The notes under the pieces: model-generated
What the model was told of the DNA's origin: nothing
The model's database searches: none
Seen by the model: only the letters and a program-made list of their open reading frames with translations
Made by a program: the position numbers and the translations under genes
Shown: piece after piece, positions 35,206-46,890 of the stretch
Layout of the letters: each line of letters opens with the position of its first letter
How positions within the stretch are numbered: position 1 is the stretch's first letter
Source: Echinarachnius parma
Lineage: Eukaryota; Echinodermata; Echinoidea; Clypeasteroida; Echinarachniidae
Direction: 5' to 3'
Assembly (NCBI GenBank): GCA_037951105.1
Contig: JBAMJV010008890.1
Span: forward strand, 62,001 to 126,000
DNA: 64,000 nucleotides

Positions 35206-36195
35206 CATGCTTGATTACATCCTTCCATTCAGTTACTGTTCAAGTCTGAATTAAACAAAAGTTGGTGGAGATAGTGACGTAAGTAAAACATTTACATATC
35301 TGAGCGGATTCTAGTTAACATGGTTAACGAAGTAAGTCACCTTGGAAGAGTTTTCCAGCATGTCCAATTATTTGAGGACGGGCGTTTGGTGTGAAAACAT
35401 GTTGAAATACTGACCATGCATTATTAACTCTGCCTGTAGCTGTAAAATGTAATTACACTTCTCTTGTACATGGTTTGCCCACTAGATGATACAATTAATG
35501 TTTTTTGTTTTGTTTTATTGAGGTCGAATTTACTTCCACGCCTTCTGACCTGGATAAACAGCAAATGAAAACAAGTAATTAATAGAAGGATATTTTGTTT
35601 GACACTGAAGCATATTTATTGAAATTCATTATCCCTGAGAAAGACATTGCTATGTTTGATGACCATTGTTATTCCCCCATATTTTAAATATTGTAAACTA
35701 CTTCCTAAAATGTTAATACTTTAATGTAATGTTACATTCATTTAGTTACTTTAACATTTTAATTGTTTAATTAACTGTTTTATTCAGATTTGGAAATAGA
35801 CTTGGAACTTGAAACCTGGTTGAAACAGTATGTTGGTGACACCTGAGCCAGCCGTTTGACAGTATACGTAATACGGTAGTTCTAAGCTAAATAGAAAACA
35901 ATTTCCTTGCATACCAACACGGAAGTGGAAATCAAAGTAATTAAAATGCAACCTTAAATCACAAATGTGCAATGAAGAATTGGTTGGATGTACAAGTCGA
36001 AATGTACTAGAAGAAGAAATACTATATACCTAGTGGTAGTATGTTTACATAAAATATTTCACTCACAACCAGAAACATTCAGGCTGAACCAAGTGCACTA
36101 TGTTGCGTCATATATCGCATAACATTTTTGTCTGTAAACATAATTTATTGTCCATGAAAGGAAACTTATTCCATAATAAAAAAGGATGATTTTCA
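35206..36195. other. No recognised feature
   Basis: A+T-rich with no coding signal and no shared repeat. Confidence 0.4.
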
Positions 36196-36201
36196 AAAGA
36201 G

Positions 36202-36320
36202 AAGCTGGAGGTGAGTAGCATCTTGGAGAAGGTCAGGTGGATGAAGTTGAGATGGATTGGACATCTGGAGAGGGCCAAGAGAGGAAAACCTGCAAATGAT
36301 ATCATGTCACGTGCAATTGG
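36202..36320 (+). pseudogene. LINE reverse transcriptase C-terminal fragment
   Basis: A short open stretch translates to a segment containing KVRWMKLRWIGHLERAKRGK, the basic W-G-H motif typical of the C-terminal part of RTE-type and related LINE ORF2 proteins. The fragment is only about 38 codons. It is not close enough to the RTE-like copy at 38.6 kb to call them the same subfamily. Confidence 0.6.
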
Positions 36321-37330
36321 GGCAGTGGCGTAGCGCGCGTGGTCGGACTGATTTGGAGCACACAACTTTTTTTTTTTTTTGGGGGGGGGGGGGGAGGAGG
36401 GGGGGGGGGGGCACCCTATATATTTCTTATTTTTGTTCACAGTTTGTTTCCTTCATGTAGTTGTTAAATTTGTTTCTTGGCAAAGTATTGGTGGCACAGT
36501 TACGCCACCGATGGAGGTATAGTGGCGCAGCGTGGTCGGACTGATTGGGGACAAATCATATATTCGGGGGAACCCTATGTACTTGTTTATTTATTAAACG
36601 ATTTCCCCTTTTGTTATTAACTATTTGTTTCAAATCATTGGGGGCACGAGACCCCCCCCCCCCCCCCCCTCCTCCCGTAGCTGCGCGGATGAATGGATGG
36701 TATACGAGACGTAGGAGCCGGTAGTAAATACAGACTTACCATTATGTATTTTTTTCTTCAAATCTAATATTTAATGAAAATGGCACAGGTATGCACTTAA
36801 TAATGATGAGCAGTCTGTAAGGTTACCCCCTCCCCCGCAGATTTCTCTAGATGCTGTCCTTCCATAGTATATTGCCATGGTTAACTCTCACGGAGTCGAT
36901 CCTTCAACTGTGCGCATACTATAAATACATTACCAGCAAAAACAATACATGGAGCGACGATAACTCCGGTGAACCAGGGGTTAATACCACGTGACCCCTG
37001 AAGCGCCAAGACGAGGGGGGTTGCTAATTAATTAAGTGGATCATATCCTTCATCCATCATGGTCTTGGTAAAAGGACCTCCGCGTATCTCCCATTGACGT
37101 TCAGCCTTCCAGGTCCTTCCAAGCAGTCTACTAAACAACAATCATGTTCCATCTCATGTTTCATGTTTCGGTGATTAGAATCGCTCTGCCGCTAATCACC
37201 ATCCTGGAATGACCGCCTTGCACTATGTGCACTTCCGCCGACAGTGGCGTAGCCCTGGCTTGCTGGTGGAGGTGGGGGGGGGGGGGGGGGCGGGTCTCTA
37301 TTATTCAGTGGCGTATCATGGTTGTACTGA
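36321..37330. repeat. Cluster of CAGTGGCGTAGC-type short elements
   Basis: CAGTGGCGTAGC-like starts occur at about 36323, 36523 (AGTGGCGCAGC), 37243 and 37309. Inverted partners are GTTACGCCACCG (about 36498) and CGTAGCTGCGC (about 36676). Poly-G or poly-C runs lie inside (36381-36410, 36652-36668, 37274-37291). GGTCGGACTGATT is shared by the first two. These look like short hAT-type non-autonomous elements, an inference from the terminus. Confidence 0.5.
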
Positions 37331-38044
37331 TGTAGTGGGGAGCACACGCAAATTATTGGTGGCACACGTTATGTACTTCTTTATTTGTTACTATCTTATA
37401 TCTTTCTTTACTGTTGACCCAATTATCAAATTATTATTTTCAGCACCACCTGATGACTGCTACGCATTCACGCCGGTCCGCTAGTCCTAGTAGCGTGTCC
37501 AGCTCGGTTTGACCAGAAGGAAGGCAAAACAAACAATAGTTATACACATGTTGTCTTAATTAAGTTTGATGGACAAATTGGTGATATTATTATTAGCTAA
37601 CAGAATGGAATCAAGAAAATCAGATAGGATCATCACTCAACCTACGTATGCGTGGTATCCGTTTGTGAGCATCGATATATTCTTCTGCACGCCTGTAAAT
37701 TTATAATGGTTTAAATTACAGTCCACTGCGATTCAGAGGGGCGCTTTCCAGCACATGTGTTTTAGACATGCCAGGGTCATATGTCTCGAATGATTACTGT
37801 CAAAGAAAATGTATTTATATACTGTACATGCATGAGCTGTGTCGGATGACCATTTTAATTGCGTTTTAATAATAAGACACACTAGTGTATATATCATGTG
37901 ATACACATTCTTGTTCGGGTTGTCATAACATTTCCGTCTAAAATTTGATTTCTGCCACCCCAGCGAAGAAACATATTAATGATGCATTAACATGCATTAT
38001 AACCATTTTTTTCCTATTCGACTCACAAGTTGACAAAAAGTGCA
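37331..38044. other. No recognised feature
   Basis: Nothing coding or repetitive recognised. Confidence 0.4.
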
Positions 38045-38048
38045 TTAA

Positions 38049-38420
38049 AGTGAAACCAGTAAAGTGTCTTAACTCCAAGAAAATTACTTGGAGCTTCCAC
38101 ATTTCTATTCTACCGTGTTGTTTGGCTTATGGTAAGAGAAGAATAAAATAGGGCTAGATTTTTTTAAATGCCCCTTTAGTATGACGATATCTATCATTGG
38201 TCATCATTCAGCTCGAGAGCGTTAATGAACGGTCATAAACCTCATACACGTTATACAGTAATTCGTTGTAAAAGCTGACGCACATTTTCGCTTTTTTAAC
38301 CAGGAAAGCAGTGTTCTTTTTCAATGAAACTTTCACACATCATTCAGACATATCGTACAATGATTTTGGTATAGGATTGAAGTCTCAAATGTAATATCTG
38401 ACACTTTACAGGTGCACCTT
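38049..38420 (+). mobile_element. Family C MITE copy
   Basis: TTAA at 38045-38048; the right flank is degraded (TTATT). The left terminus is altered (AGTGAAACCAGTAAAGTGTC). Includes CTTATGGTAAGAGAAGAATA and ends ACACTTTACAGGTGCACCT. Confidence 0.83.
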
Positions 38421-38549
38421 TATTGAAGTGTGAAAATGAAATGGCAAAAATACAATGTATATAGCATGAAGCATCATCTGTAATGGTATCTCATATCATT
38501 TTAATATTTTGATCACAATACAAATACATACCTTCCTTTTTTTTCTTCA

Positions 38550-38618
38550 GGTCACAACACTGACGAAGGCTGTAGATGACAGCCGAAATCGTTTGAATTT
38601 AATATTTGTATATTTTGA
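38550..38618 (+). other. Short repeat-like sequence before the RTE LINE
   Basis: Contains CTGACGAAGGCTGTAGATGA followed by CAGCCGAAA, a small hairpin-forming motif (GGCTGT...ACAGCC) that I associate with 3' regions of some retroelements. Whether it belongs to the adjacent LINE is not clear. Confidence 0.3.
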
Positions 38619-40939
38619 TCGAAGATTAGGAATGACAGAGGAGACAAACTAGCAGAATTCTGTCAGAGAACAGGATTATTTGCCACAAACACCTGGTTCG
38701 AACACACCAAAAGACATAGATACACATGGAAACAACCAGGTGATGTACGTAGGTACCAGATTGACTTTATCCTAGTCAAAAAGAGATACCGGAATAGTGT
38801 GCTGGATGCCAGAACCTACCCAGGTGCAGATGCCAACACAGACCACAATCTTGTAGTTGCGAAGGTGCAAATTAAACTCAAGAAAATATGCATTGGTAAG
38901 CGAAAACCATGCTGGAATCGGGAAAAGACTAAAGGGCCAGAAGGCCAGCTGTTCCGAGAGGCAGTTGAACATATTCTTATAGAGGAGACAGATGAAGACA
39001 GGGCTGATACAGTAGAAGAAAAATGGGAAAGACTGAAGAACGCCATACAAACTAGTGCAATGCAAAATATTGGCAAGGAATCTAGAAGAAAAGGAAAAAA
39101 ACCATGGGTCACTCAGGAAATGCTAGACAAAATGGACGAAAGAAGGAAATGGAAAAATGTGGACACAGATTATGCCAAGAAGGAGTACAGGCGACTGAAT
39201 AATGAACTGAGAAGAGTAACCGAGAACAAGAATGTAAGGAGCTGGAAGAGCTAGCACAGAGAGGCCGACATGATTTGGTATATGAACACGTGAGAAGATT
39301 GTGTCAACAGAAGAAAGGTGCTGTAAAACAGAAAGGGGTACTCAGCGAAACAGGCGAGCTTCTGACTGAACAGGATGACATCAAGAAACGATGGGTAGAG
39401 TACATCGAACAGCTCTATGCTAAGGAAGACAAGCCGGATATAATCTTGCTGGAAGAAGAGCTGGCACTTGATGTTGATGAAATTGGCCCTGCAGTCCTCA
39501 AAGCAGAGATAGAAATTGCGCTGAAAGAGCTGAAAACGGGCAAGGCTGAAGGAACTGACAACATCCCATCAGAACTGATCAAAATACTAGGAGAAGGAGG
39601 GAAAGAAAAACTAACAGAACTCTGTATGAAAATGTACGATGAAGGAAAGTGGCAATCTGATTTTCAGAAAAGTATTCTGATTCCTATAGAGAAGAAAGCC
39701 AATACCAACAAATGTGAAGAACACAGGACTATAAGCCTAATATCACATGCATCAAAAATTATGCTAAAAGTATTACATCGTAGGCTAGAAGCAAAAGCAG
39801 AAGAATATCTAGGAGAGGATCAGTTTGGCTTTCGTAGAGGGAAAGGTACCAGAGAAGCCATTGCAATGATGAGGGTCCTCAGTGAAAGAAATATCGAACA
39901 CAATCAAGACATATACGTTTGTTTTGTTGATTTCGAGAAAGCTTTCGACCGTGTGATGTGGGAGAAGCTTATGGAGATACTCAAGAAAATTGGAGTAGAC
40001 TGGAAGGACCGAAGGCTCATTGCTGAACTGTACATGAACCAAGAAGTTACAATCAGAGTCAATGGAGAGGAGTCAAGTCCAGGCACAATTGGACGAGGCG
40101 TGAGACAAGGATGCCCACTCTCACCTCTACTATTCAACATCTATGTAGAAGAAATGGTCAATAAGGCACTTGAAACAGTAGAAGACTGCATTACAGTGGG
40201 TGGCTGCTCTCTTCAAGCTGTGCGGTATGCAGATGACCAGGCAATGATAACGAGCACTGAAGAAGGACTACAAGAAATGGTAACACAACTCAATAACACC
40301 AGCGAACAATATGGAATGAAGATTAACATCAAGAAAACCAAGGTGATGAAGATTGGAAAACTGCCATCCAACCTGAGAATCAGTATTAATGGACAAATAT
40401 TAGAACAGGTTACAGAGTTCAAGTATCTAGGAAGCGTGCTGTGCGAAAGTGGAAGATGCTCGAAAGAGATCAGAACTAGAATTGGAATGGCAAAGAATGC
40501 TTTCATGAAGAGGAAGGAACTTTTCACACGGAGCATAAATCTCAATCTGAAAAAGAGATTAGTGAAGTCCCTGGTATGGAGCATCCTTCTCTATGCATCT
40601 GAAGCATGGACCATCATGAAATCAGACATCAACAGATTGGAAGCCTTTGAGATGTGGTGCTGGAGACGCATTCTGAAAATCAAATGGACAGATAGAATCA
40701 ACAACGAAAGAGTGTTGGAGACAGTCGGAGAAGAGCGGAAACTAATTGGAATCATCCAGAACAGAAAGAGGAAATGGGTGGCACACAGCATCAGACATAA
40801 CAATTTGCTCAGACTGGTACTGGAAGGAAGAATACCAGGAAAGAGATCAAGAGGAAGGAAACGCATCATGATGTTGGATTCTGTTACGAATGGCCCATAT
40901 GGAGACTTTAAAAGAAGAGCCATGAGAAGAGAGGTGTGA
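38619..40939 (+). pseudogene. RTE-like ORF: endonuclease C-terminus + reverse transcriptase
   Basis: The first part (38619 to about 39225) encodes the end of an APE-type endonuclease: FATNTWFEHTKRHRYTW, QIDFILV, then PGADANTDHNLVVAK, which carries the catalytic D-H pair. It continues through a linker to a frameshift at about 39217-39227; the downstream frame reads on without a stop to 40939. The RT part shows LISHASKIMLKVL, GEDQFGFRRGKGTREAI, VDFEKAFDRVMWEKL, GVRQGCPLSPLLFNIY and the YADD box at 40226-40237. A W-C-W-R region (MWCWRRILKIKW) and a basic C-terminus follow. Only one frameshift separates the two halves, so inactivation is mild, but the 5' truncation makes it non-autonomous. Confidence 0.88.
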
Positions 40940-41005
40940 TGGTGATAAGGACCTGCTCCTGAGCAGAATCACCAGAAGAAGAAGAAGGAGAAGAAACACA
41001 CATTG
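38619..41005 (+). mobile_element. 5'-truncated RTE-like LINE
   Basis: Begins inside the endonuclease domain and runs through the reverse transcriptase to a short 3' UTR, ending in an AGAAGAAGAAGG tail at about 40975-41000. The short 3' UTR and simple-repeat tail fit the RTE group. One frameshift near 39220 interrupts the single ORF. No target duplication was identified. Confidence 0.85.
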
Positions 41006-41505
41006 AGGAGTATTAAGACACTAATAGGATGTGTCTGTTATACTGATGGAAAGCTCGTGAGAGAAAGAGGGAGTGTGGGAGGTAGTGAGTCTGTTAACAT
41101 TTGTTATTTGATTCAGTCATGAGGACGCAACAAATTATGAATGACATAACAAACATATTTGAACTTTGCGAAGAAAGTAGCGCACTCCCATGCAATTACT
41201 CCGTCTTCGCTCTTCGGTAAACTAAAGATAAAGTTGGGGAAAATACTGTTAAGTGGTTGGATATAAATCGACATATCATATGACATATGATTCCAAGTAT
41301 TTCTGCATACTGTCTTATTATAAAAATATATATAAATATCACCAGCAATGTGAGGTATATTGTTCTGTCAAGTCACCGTTATTAGTTTGATTTTTTAGCG
41401 AGTATCATATTTATACTGGTATGCATGTATAGTCATACTGAGCAAACTTACTAAAATTAAAAGGAGTAAGGCCGATGGCAAGTCCAATTATTGTTAGAGT
41501 CGACT
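41006..41505. other. No recognised feature
   Basis: A+T-rich, nothing recognised. Confidence 0.4.
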
Positions 41506-41509
41506 TTAA

Positions 41510-42044
41510 AGGGGTAGTACAGTTTTGGTAAGGCTGAACCTTAGTAACCAAACCTGGACAGTAACATTATAAACTAATAGTTATTACTCCACCATGCTCG
41601 AAAGGTATACAAAATTACAAACGACTAAGTAAAAAGCCTGTTATCATTAAAAAAGAGCCATTAAAACACAAGAGGGCGCTTTCTAAAAAGGCATTGGTTT
41701 CAACCATTTTACATACAAAATAATGCATGTGATGTTCTATTGAAATAATGATTAAGTAGATAGATCATCAACAACTATTTAAAAAATGCTTTTGAAAATT
41801 TTTGAAAAAGTGTAAGCATTTTTTTTATTTTTTGAAAAAATCATCTAATTATTTGGGCCCCAAATAATTATAAGATCAAATATATTTATTGATATTTCAG
41901 CCGTTTCTGGACCGATTTTAACCAAATAAAGTTTATTCTGCCATTAAAATTGCATGTTCTCTTAAATACGACACTCACTTTTTCATTATCTCACAAAAAA
42001 ATTGTGATGTGCAGCGCCCTCTCTACCAAAACTAAACTACCCCT
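41510..42044 (+). mobile_element. Family A MITE copy
   Basis: TTAA at 41506-41509 and 42045-42048. Termini AGGGGTAGTACAGTTTTGGT and CTAAACTACCCCT. Closely similar to the copy at 19881-20414. Shares its right TTAA with the family B copy that follows. Confidence 0.92.
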
Positions 42045-42048
42045 TTAA

Positions 42049-42387
42049 AGGGATCTAGTTACTTTGTTGATATGTGCAAAATGTGAAGAAGGGTAATGTG
42101 TAATATGTCCAATTTGTGGTGGGAGAAAATTTACCATGATGGTCAAATGACCGAGTAATTAGCAAAATGCAAAGTGATGTTTGGTAACTCACCCTACTGA
42201 CTTTGTACATAGTTATGATCTTCCACTGGATAATTATACATTTTAACAGTTCAATCATACATATTGGAATAGAAATGTGGAAAACCGAATCCATGTTTCT
42301 ATTTGTATTATACGAATAATGAGGTACGTGATAACCGTTAGAGCTCCAAGTAAGTTTGGGGGATTATGGCAGTGTTATTAGATTTCT
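42049..42387 (+). mobile_element. Family B MITE copy
   Basis: TTAA at 42045-42048 (shared with A) and 42388-42391 (shared with C). Starts AGGGATCTAGTTACTTTGTT and ends GTTATTAGATTTCT. Internally the most diverged of the complete B copies. Confidence 0.85.
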
Positions 42388-42990
42388 TTAAAGGTGCACC
42401 TGTAAAGTGTCTAACTCCACAAAAATAAATTTGAGCTTCCACATTTCTCTTCTACCGTGTTGTTTGGCTTATGGTAAGAAAAGAATAAAATAGGGTTAGA
42501 TTTCTTCCAATGCCCCTTTAGTATAACGATATCTATCATTGATAATCATTCAGCTCACGAGCGTTAATGAACGGTCATAAACCTTATAAGGGTCATTCTT
42601 CGATAAGTGTATAGTTTTGTATCCCGCTACTTTGGTGTCGCATAGAAAAAAAAATTAAAGCTTTTTTTGTGTTACCTCTTTTTGTTGACTTACAAGTAAG
42701 TAAAAAATCAAAAAATACAAACAAAAAGTAAAGTGATAACTCTTATACTTTTTTTTAAAATTATTTTGTTTAATGTTCCACCCCCCTCAAACTCGCATGT
42801 CCCGATGGCATCATGTAAAAATATCATAATATAGCATTTCAAAAAAGATGCATATTTTGTGTCCTAATATACCTTAATAAATTCAATTTGATGAGTTGAC
42901 TACGAATACCAAGATTAAATACGCACACACGCAACGATTTAAAAAAAAATAAAAAAAAAGGAATCTGTTTTGTGTGTCCCGATATTTTGC

Positions 42991-44131
42991 GTCATCTCCG
43001 TCACGCATTTTGAGTCCGTCATCTACGGTACAAAAATATGCTAAATTTGAGTGATCGTGGTGGCAACATGTCGGGTGACTAGGTAGTAGAAAGAAGAGAC
43101 ACGTTTTCCCCCGGTCTATAGGTAAGTAACATTGTTTTTTTGAGATCTTTGTCAAAAACCAGGTCCGTACCTTTATTAAGCGTCATCTCCGAACGCTTTA
43201 TATTAGCTAGATAAAGATATTAGATTGAATTTCTAATCATGTGTATGAATGTGCCCGCGGAACAACTATACAAAACTATCGCTTATTTGTATTGCATACA
43301 TTGCTATAAGCTATCAGCGATTTAAATGTGTCTGAATGTCATCTCCGTCACGCATCATCTCCGTCACGTTTTTTTTGGTGACGGAATCATCATCTCCGAA
43401 CGATTGATATTAGCTAGATAAAGATGTTAGATTTAATTTCTAATCATTTGTATGAATGTGCCCACGGAACAACCATACAACACTATCGCTCATTTGTATT
43501 GAATACATTGCCATTAGCTATCGGCGCTTTAAATGTGTCTGATAGTCATCTCCGTCACGCGTCATCTCCGTCACGGCTCTTTTGTGACTGAGATGATGAA
43601 TTTGAGTTGGATTGTCAACTCAGTTAATTGACACACAATGTTGTTCAAAATTGACAAATATTCTATGACAAAGCTTAGTTTGCATGAATTTTAGATTATT
43701 ATATAACATGAGATTATAATGTATTAAATACACGCTTCAGTCATTTCCGTCACGCTTCAGTCATCTCCGTCACGCTGAGTTCAAATGCATAAATTTCAAC
43801 AAAGATTATACTCTGGTAACAAATATTTGTATTGGTATTTTTAGCGATCTATTTACTCGTAATCATGTACCTCTCTTCATCCTAATTTCCTGAGAAAATT
43901 TCATCACACTGATAGAAAGCAAAACTATTTGGCAAAATTCACTATTTATTCAGCAAGGCAAGTATAAATGGTGGCTCTAGAGAAAAGAAATGTGATTATT
44001 GTTGACCAATGTTTTTTTTTCTTTTCACAGTCACCCTTTCTTTCCAAACAAAGATTGAATAAGAAGTGAATTATGTTCTTCAGTTAAAATGCGACGATCT
44101 AGTTGTGCAAAAATGTCGTGACGGAGATGAC
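42991..44131. repeat. Dispersed 15-bp motif GTCATCTCCGTCACG
   Basis: Copies at 42991-43005, 43338-43352, 43354-43368, 43545-43559, 43561-43575, 43740-43754 (one change) and 43760-43774 on the plus strand, and at 44117-44131 inverted. Variants ending GAACG lie at about 43181 and 43389. Several occur as adjacent pairs 16-20 bp apart. Each motif contains two TGACG-type half-sites when read on the minus strand (TGACGGAGATGAC plus a following G). All lie inside transposon K. Confidence 0.9.
43181..43600 (+). repeat. Two ~207-bp tandem units inside K
   Basis: Units start at about 43181 and 43388 with CATCTCCGAACG, share GATATTAGCTAGATAAAGAT-like and TATGAATGTGCCC segments, and each ends with the paired 15-bp motif. 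They differ at roughly one position in ten. Confidence 0.85.
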
Positions 44132-44498
44132 GCATTAACAGTGTACATGTTAATAAAATCCCCAAAAATATTACATAGCCCTATTAAAGATCGCGCCAAA
44201 CAATATTTCCCTAATCTACAGATGTTAACATATATTAAACACACAGAAAGAAAGTGGAGAAATAGTTTCGATTTTCACGACCTCACGATGGTCGAAAATA
44301 CACTTATCGAAGAATGACCCAAACGTCGTACAGTAATTCGTTGTAAAAGCTGACGCTTTTTTAACCAGAAAAGCAGTGTTCTTTTTCAATGAAACGTTCA
44401 CATATCATTCGGACATATCTTACAATGATTGTGGTATAGGATTGAAGTCTGAAATGTCATTTTGGGCAATATCTGACACTTTACAGGTGCACCTTTAA

Positions 44499-45094
44499 GA
44501 AAATACCAAATTTTGAGAATCATGAAAAATATCTGTATGTAATCAAAACTTGGTTTGTTATGAAATGGAAATAGAAACCAGTCCGTAATTAAACGAACGA
44601 GACGCGGTAGAAGTTGTGGTTGAACAGCGCTAGTATATATTACAACCCTCTTGCTTGACACTTAATTAATCGTGTTTTAGTACATAACATAACCTTTTAG
44701 AAGTTCTATCATAGAACAAACTGGCCTTTTATGTTGATCGATGTAAACAGGAAGAAATGTTTCCCAACGACAAAGATTACATGTATTGTGACAACATATT
44801 GCATTGGTTTTTGTTAATATTTGGACGTTATTGCACTCGGCAGTTCAATGAAGCCCGGCTATATACCCTGATGCGATGATCAAAGAAGAACAAATTATTA
44901 TATCATAAGAGAAAAAAAAGAAGAAGAACGAAAAGTAGGTTAGAAGAAGTAAGTGCAATATCGAACGGAATTGTGTTAAGTTATTAAGCTACCCTAAATG
45001 TCATTTTTAAAGATTGTATTACAAAGTTTTTTGACAAAGTTTAAATTCATCTTTTCTTTGTAAGTATAAGTATGAGAAGGTTGAATTGAAGCTA
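44499..45094. other. No recognised feature
   Basis: Plain sequence between the MITE train and the next LINE. Confidence 0.4.
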
Positions 45095-46750
45095 GAGGAT
45101 TAGCATTGTTTGAGGCAACATTGAACAGTTTATCTCCTAGGATCATTATTTCACCCTATCCATCTATTGGTAAATTAACCATCGACCCTCACGGTGTCTT
45201 GAAACAACTCAAAGGACTGAAAGTCAACAAGTCAAGTGGACCAGACGAACTTCCTGCTAGAATGCTTCATGATTATGCAGAGGAACTCTCACCTGCCTTG
45301 ACTCACCTGTTTCAACAGTCCTGTGATACTGGGATCCTACCAAGTGACTGGTTGAAAAGAAGGGTATCTGCCATCTACAAGTCAGGACCAAACTCAGACC
45401 CATCAAATTATAGGCCAATTTCACTCACAAGTATAGGCTGTAAAGTGTTTGAACATATATTGCTGAGCCACACATGCAAACATCTTGCTAACAACAAGGT
45501 ATTGATCGATAATCAGCATGGTTTTCGCCAGAAGCTGTCCTGTGAAACTCAGCTAATAGAAGCAGTGTACGACTGGGCCTGTAACGTCAACAGCAAACAC
45601 CAAACAGATGTAATCCTGCTAGATTTTAGCAAAGCCTTTGACCGGGTAGATCACAAGAAGCTTCTATACAAGCTGGATTTCTGTGGCATCCGAGGACCTA
45701 CTCTTCACTGGATAAAGGGATTCCTTTTGGGAAGAACTCAAGTCGTTTCAGTGAATGGATCACAATCTGCACCAGCAGAGGTCTTGTCGGGTGTATCACA
45801 GGGGTCAGTTTTGGGACCGCTCTCTTTTTACTTTACATCAATGACATCGGGGAAGGAATTAAGTCCACATTCAGACTATTTGCCGATGATTGTGTACTTT
45901 ATCGCTGCATCAAATCAAAACAGGATCAACTTACTCTAAACGAAGACCTCCAGAAGATAAACCAGTGGGCAGAGTCATGGAACATGAAGTTCAATGTCAA
46001 GAAGTGTTCCCATGTCACGATCACACTAAAACGACAGCCGCTACTTCACACATACAACATCAAAGATCAAATGATTTCCAGAGTGAAGACAGCAAAATAT
46101 TTGGGAGTGGTCATATCTGAAAATTTAAGCTGGAACAGCCATGTTGAACAAGTCCGTATACCAAGGCAGCAAGAACTCTTGGCCTGATTAGAAGAGCTCT
46201 TGGTACCTACAACAGACAAGTGAAGGAGATAGCGTACAACCAGTTAATACGACCTCAACTGAAATATGCATCATGTGTGTGGAACCCATGGACTGAGAGG
46301 AGTGTGCAGAGATGGTGGAAAGTATCCAGCGGCAGGCTGCGCGGTTTGTCATGAGCGACTACCGCAGGGAGTCCAGTGTAACCCACATGTTTACTACTAA
46401 TAGGCTGGAACACCTTACAGCAGAGGCGACTTCTGTGTCAAGCTGAAATGATGCACAAAATTCACCATGGGATTGTTAACATCAGTTTCCCTCCGCACAT
46501 CACTCCAGTCACATCCCGTCATCAACTTCGCACACATCGCCTTTCTTACCATCAACCGAAGTGTCGAGTTGACTGTTACCTGTACAGTTTCTACCCAAGA
46601 GACATTCGACTTTGGAACATGCTCCCCTTACCTATAGTTATGTTACCAAACGTCCCAACATCTTACAAATGGCGGCGCCTCCCACTCAGTGGACACTTTA
46701 CACACAACCAACAGAAAATGCACCTGCACAGTAGCACCAAGCACCTGTAA
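45095..46750 (+). pseudogene. Reverse transcriptase pseudogene, at least three frameshifts
   Basis: Segments in three frames together give a reverse transcriptase. First: SSGPDELPARML, NYRPISLTSIGCKVFEHI, GFRQKLSCETQL, LLDFSKAFDRVDHKKL. A frameshift at about 45825-45832 sits in a T run just after GSVLGPL. Second: the FADD box at 45879-45890 and KTAKYLGVVISE. A second shift lies near 46155 and a third near 46310. Last: QRQAARFVMSDYRR and a C-terminal FYPRDIRLWNMLP at about 46590-46630. Not functional. Confidence 0.88.
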
Positions 46751-46890
46751 ATAGAACATCACATCCACGCACTTCACTGGCACTTCACTGGCACTGCACT
46801 GCCTATCCAGGACAGCACCGAATGGCGCTTTTAAGGAGACATTTACTTCAAGTATCAAGTATCTGACTAACACCGGAACAAAGAATGTGG
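45095..46890 (+). mobile_element. Decayed 5'-truncated Jockey/CR1-type LINE
   Basis: Related to the copy at 826-2350. Lacks the endonuclease and starts shortly before the first RT block. Coding ends near 46750; the 3' UTR contains repeated CACTTCACTGGCA. The exact 3' end is not clear. Confidence 0.82.

Larger units (their letters stand above)
42590..44320. mobile_element. DNA transposon K, 1.73 kb, with subterminal motif array
   Basis: Perfect 23-bp terminal inverted repeats starting GGGTCATTCTTCGATAAGTG. The element is cleanly inserted in a family C copy; comparison with uninterrupted C shows an apparent 2-bp (AA) overlap at the borders. The interior holds eight near-identical copies of a 15-bp motif and a ~207-bp tandem duplication. 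The only sizeable ORF (44066-44317, 83 codons) ends inside the right terminal repeat and has no recognised domain. No transposase was identified, so I regard it as non-autonomous. The superfamily is undetermined. Confidence 0.85.
42392..44494 (+). mobile_element. Family C MITE copy interrupted by transposon K
   Basis: TTAA at 42388-42391 (shared with B) and 44495-44498. Starts AGGTGCACCTGTAAAGTGTC and ends GACACTTTACAGGTGCACCT, a 20-bp perfect inverted end. Removing K at 42590-44320 restores a normal ~370-bp C copy. Confidence 0.92.

Noticed and set aside
11150..36668. Poly-G and poly-C runs as biological boundaries
   Set aside because: Present at several places (about 11150, 13040, 31379, 32574, 34252, 36381, 36652). 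Such runs are prone to length error, so I do not base any border on them.
42883..44317. A protein with repeated RDGDDA motif in transposon K
   Set aside because: The peptide arises in both orientations and in different frames because the same 15-bp DNA motif is repeated; most instances run into stops. The conservation is at DNA level.
44066..44317. 83-codon ORF in K as a transposase
   Set aside because: Too short, no DDE or other catalytic pattern, and its end is simply the terminal repeat read as codons.
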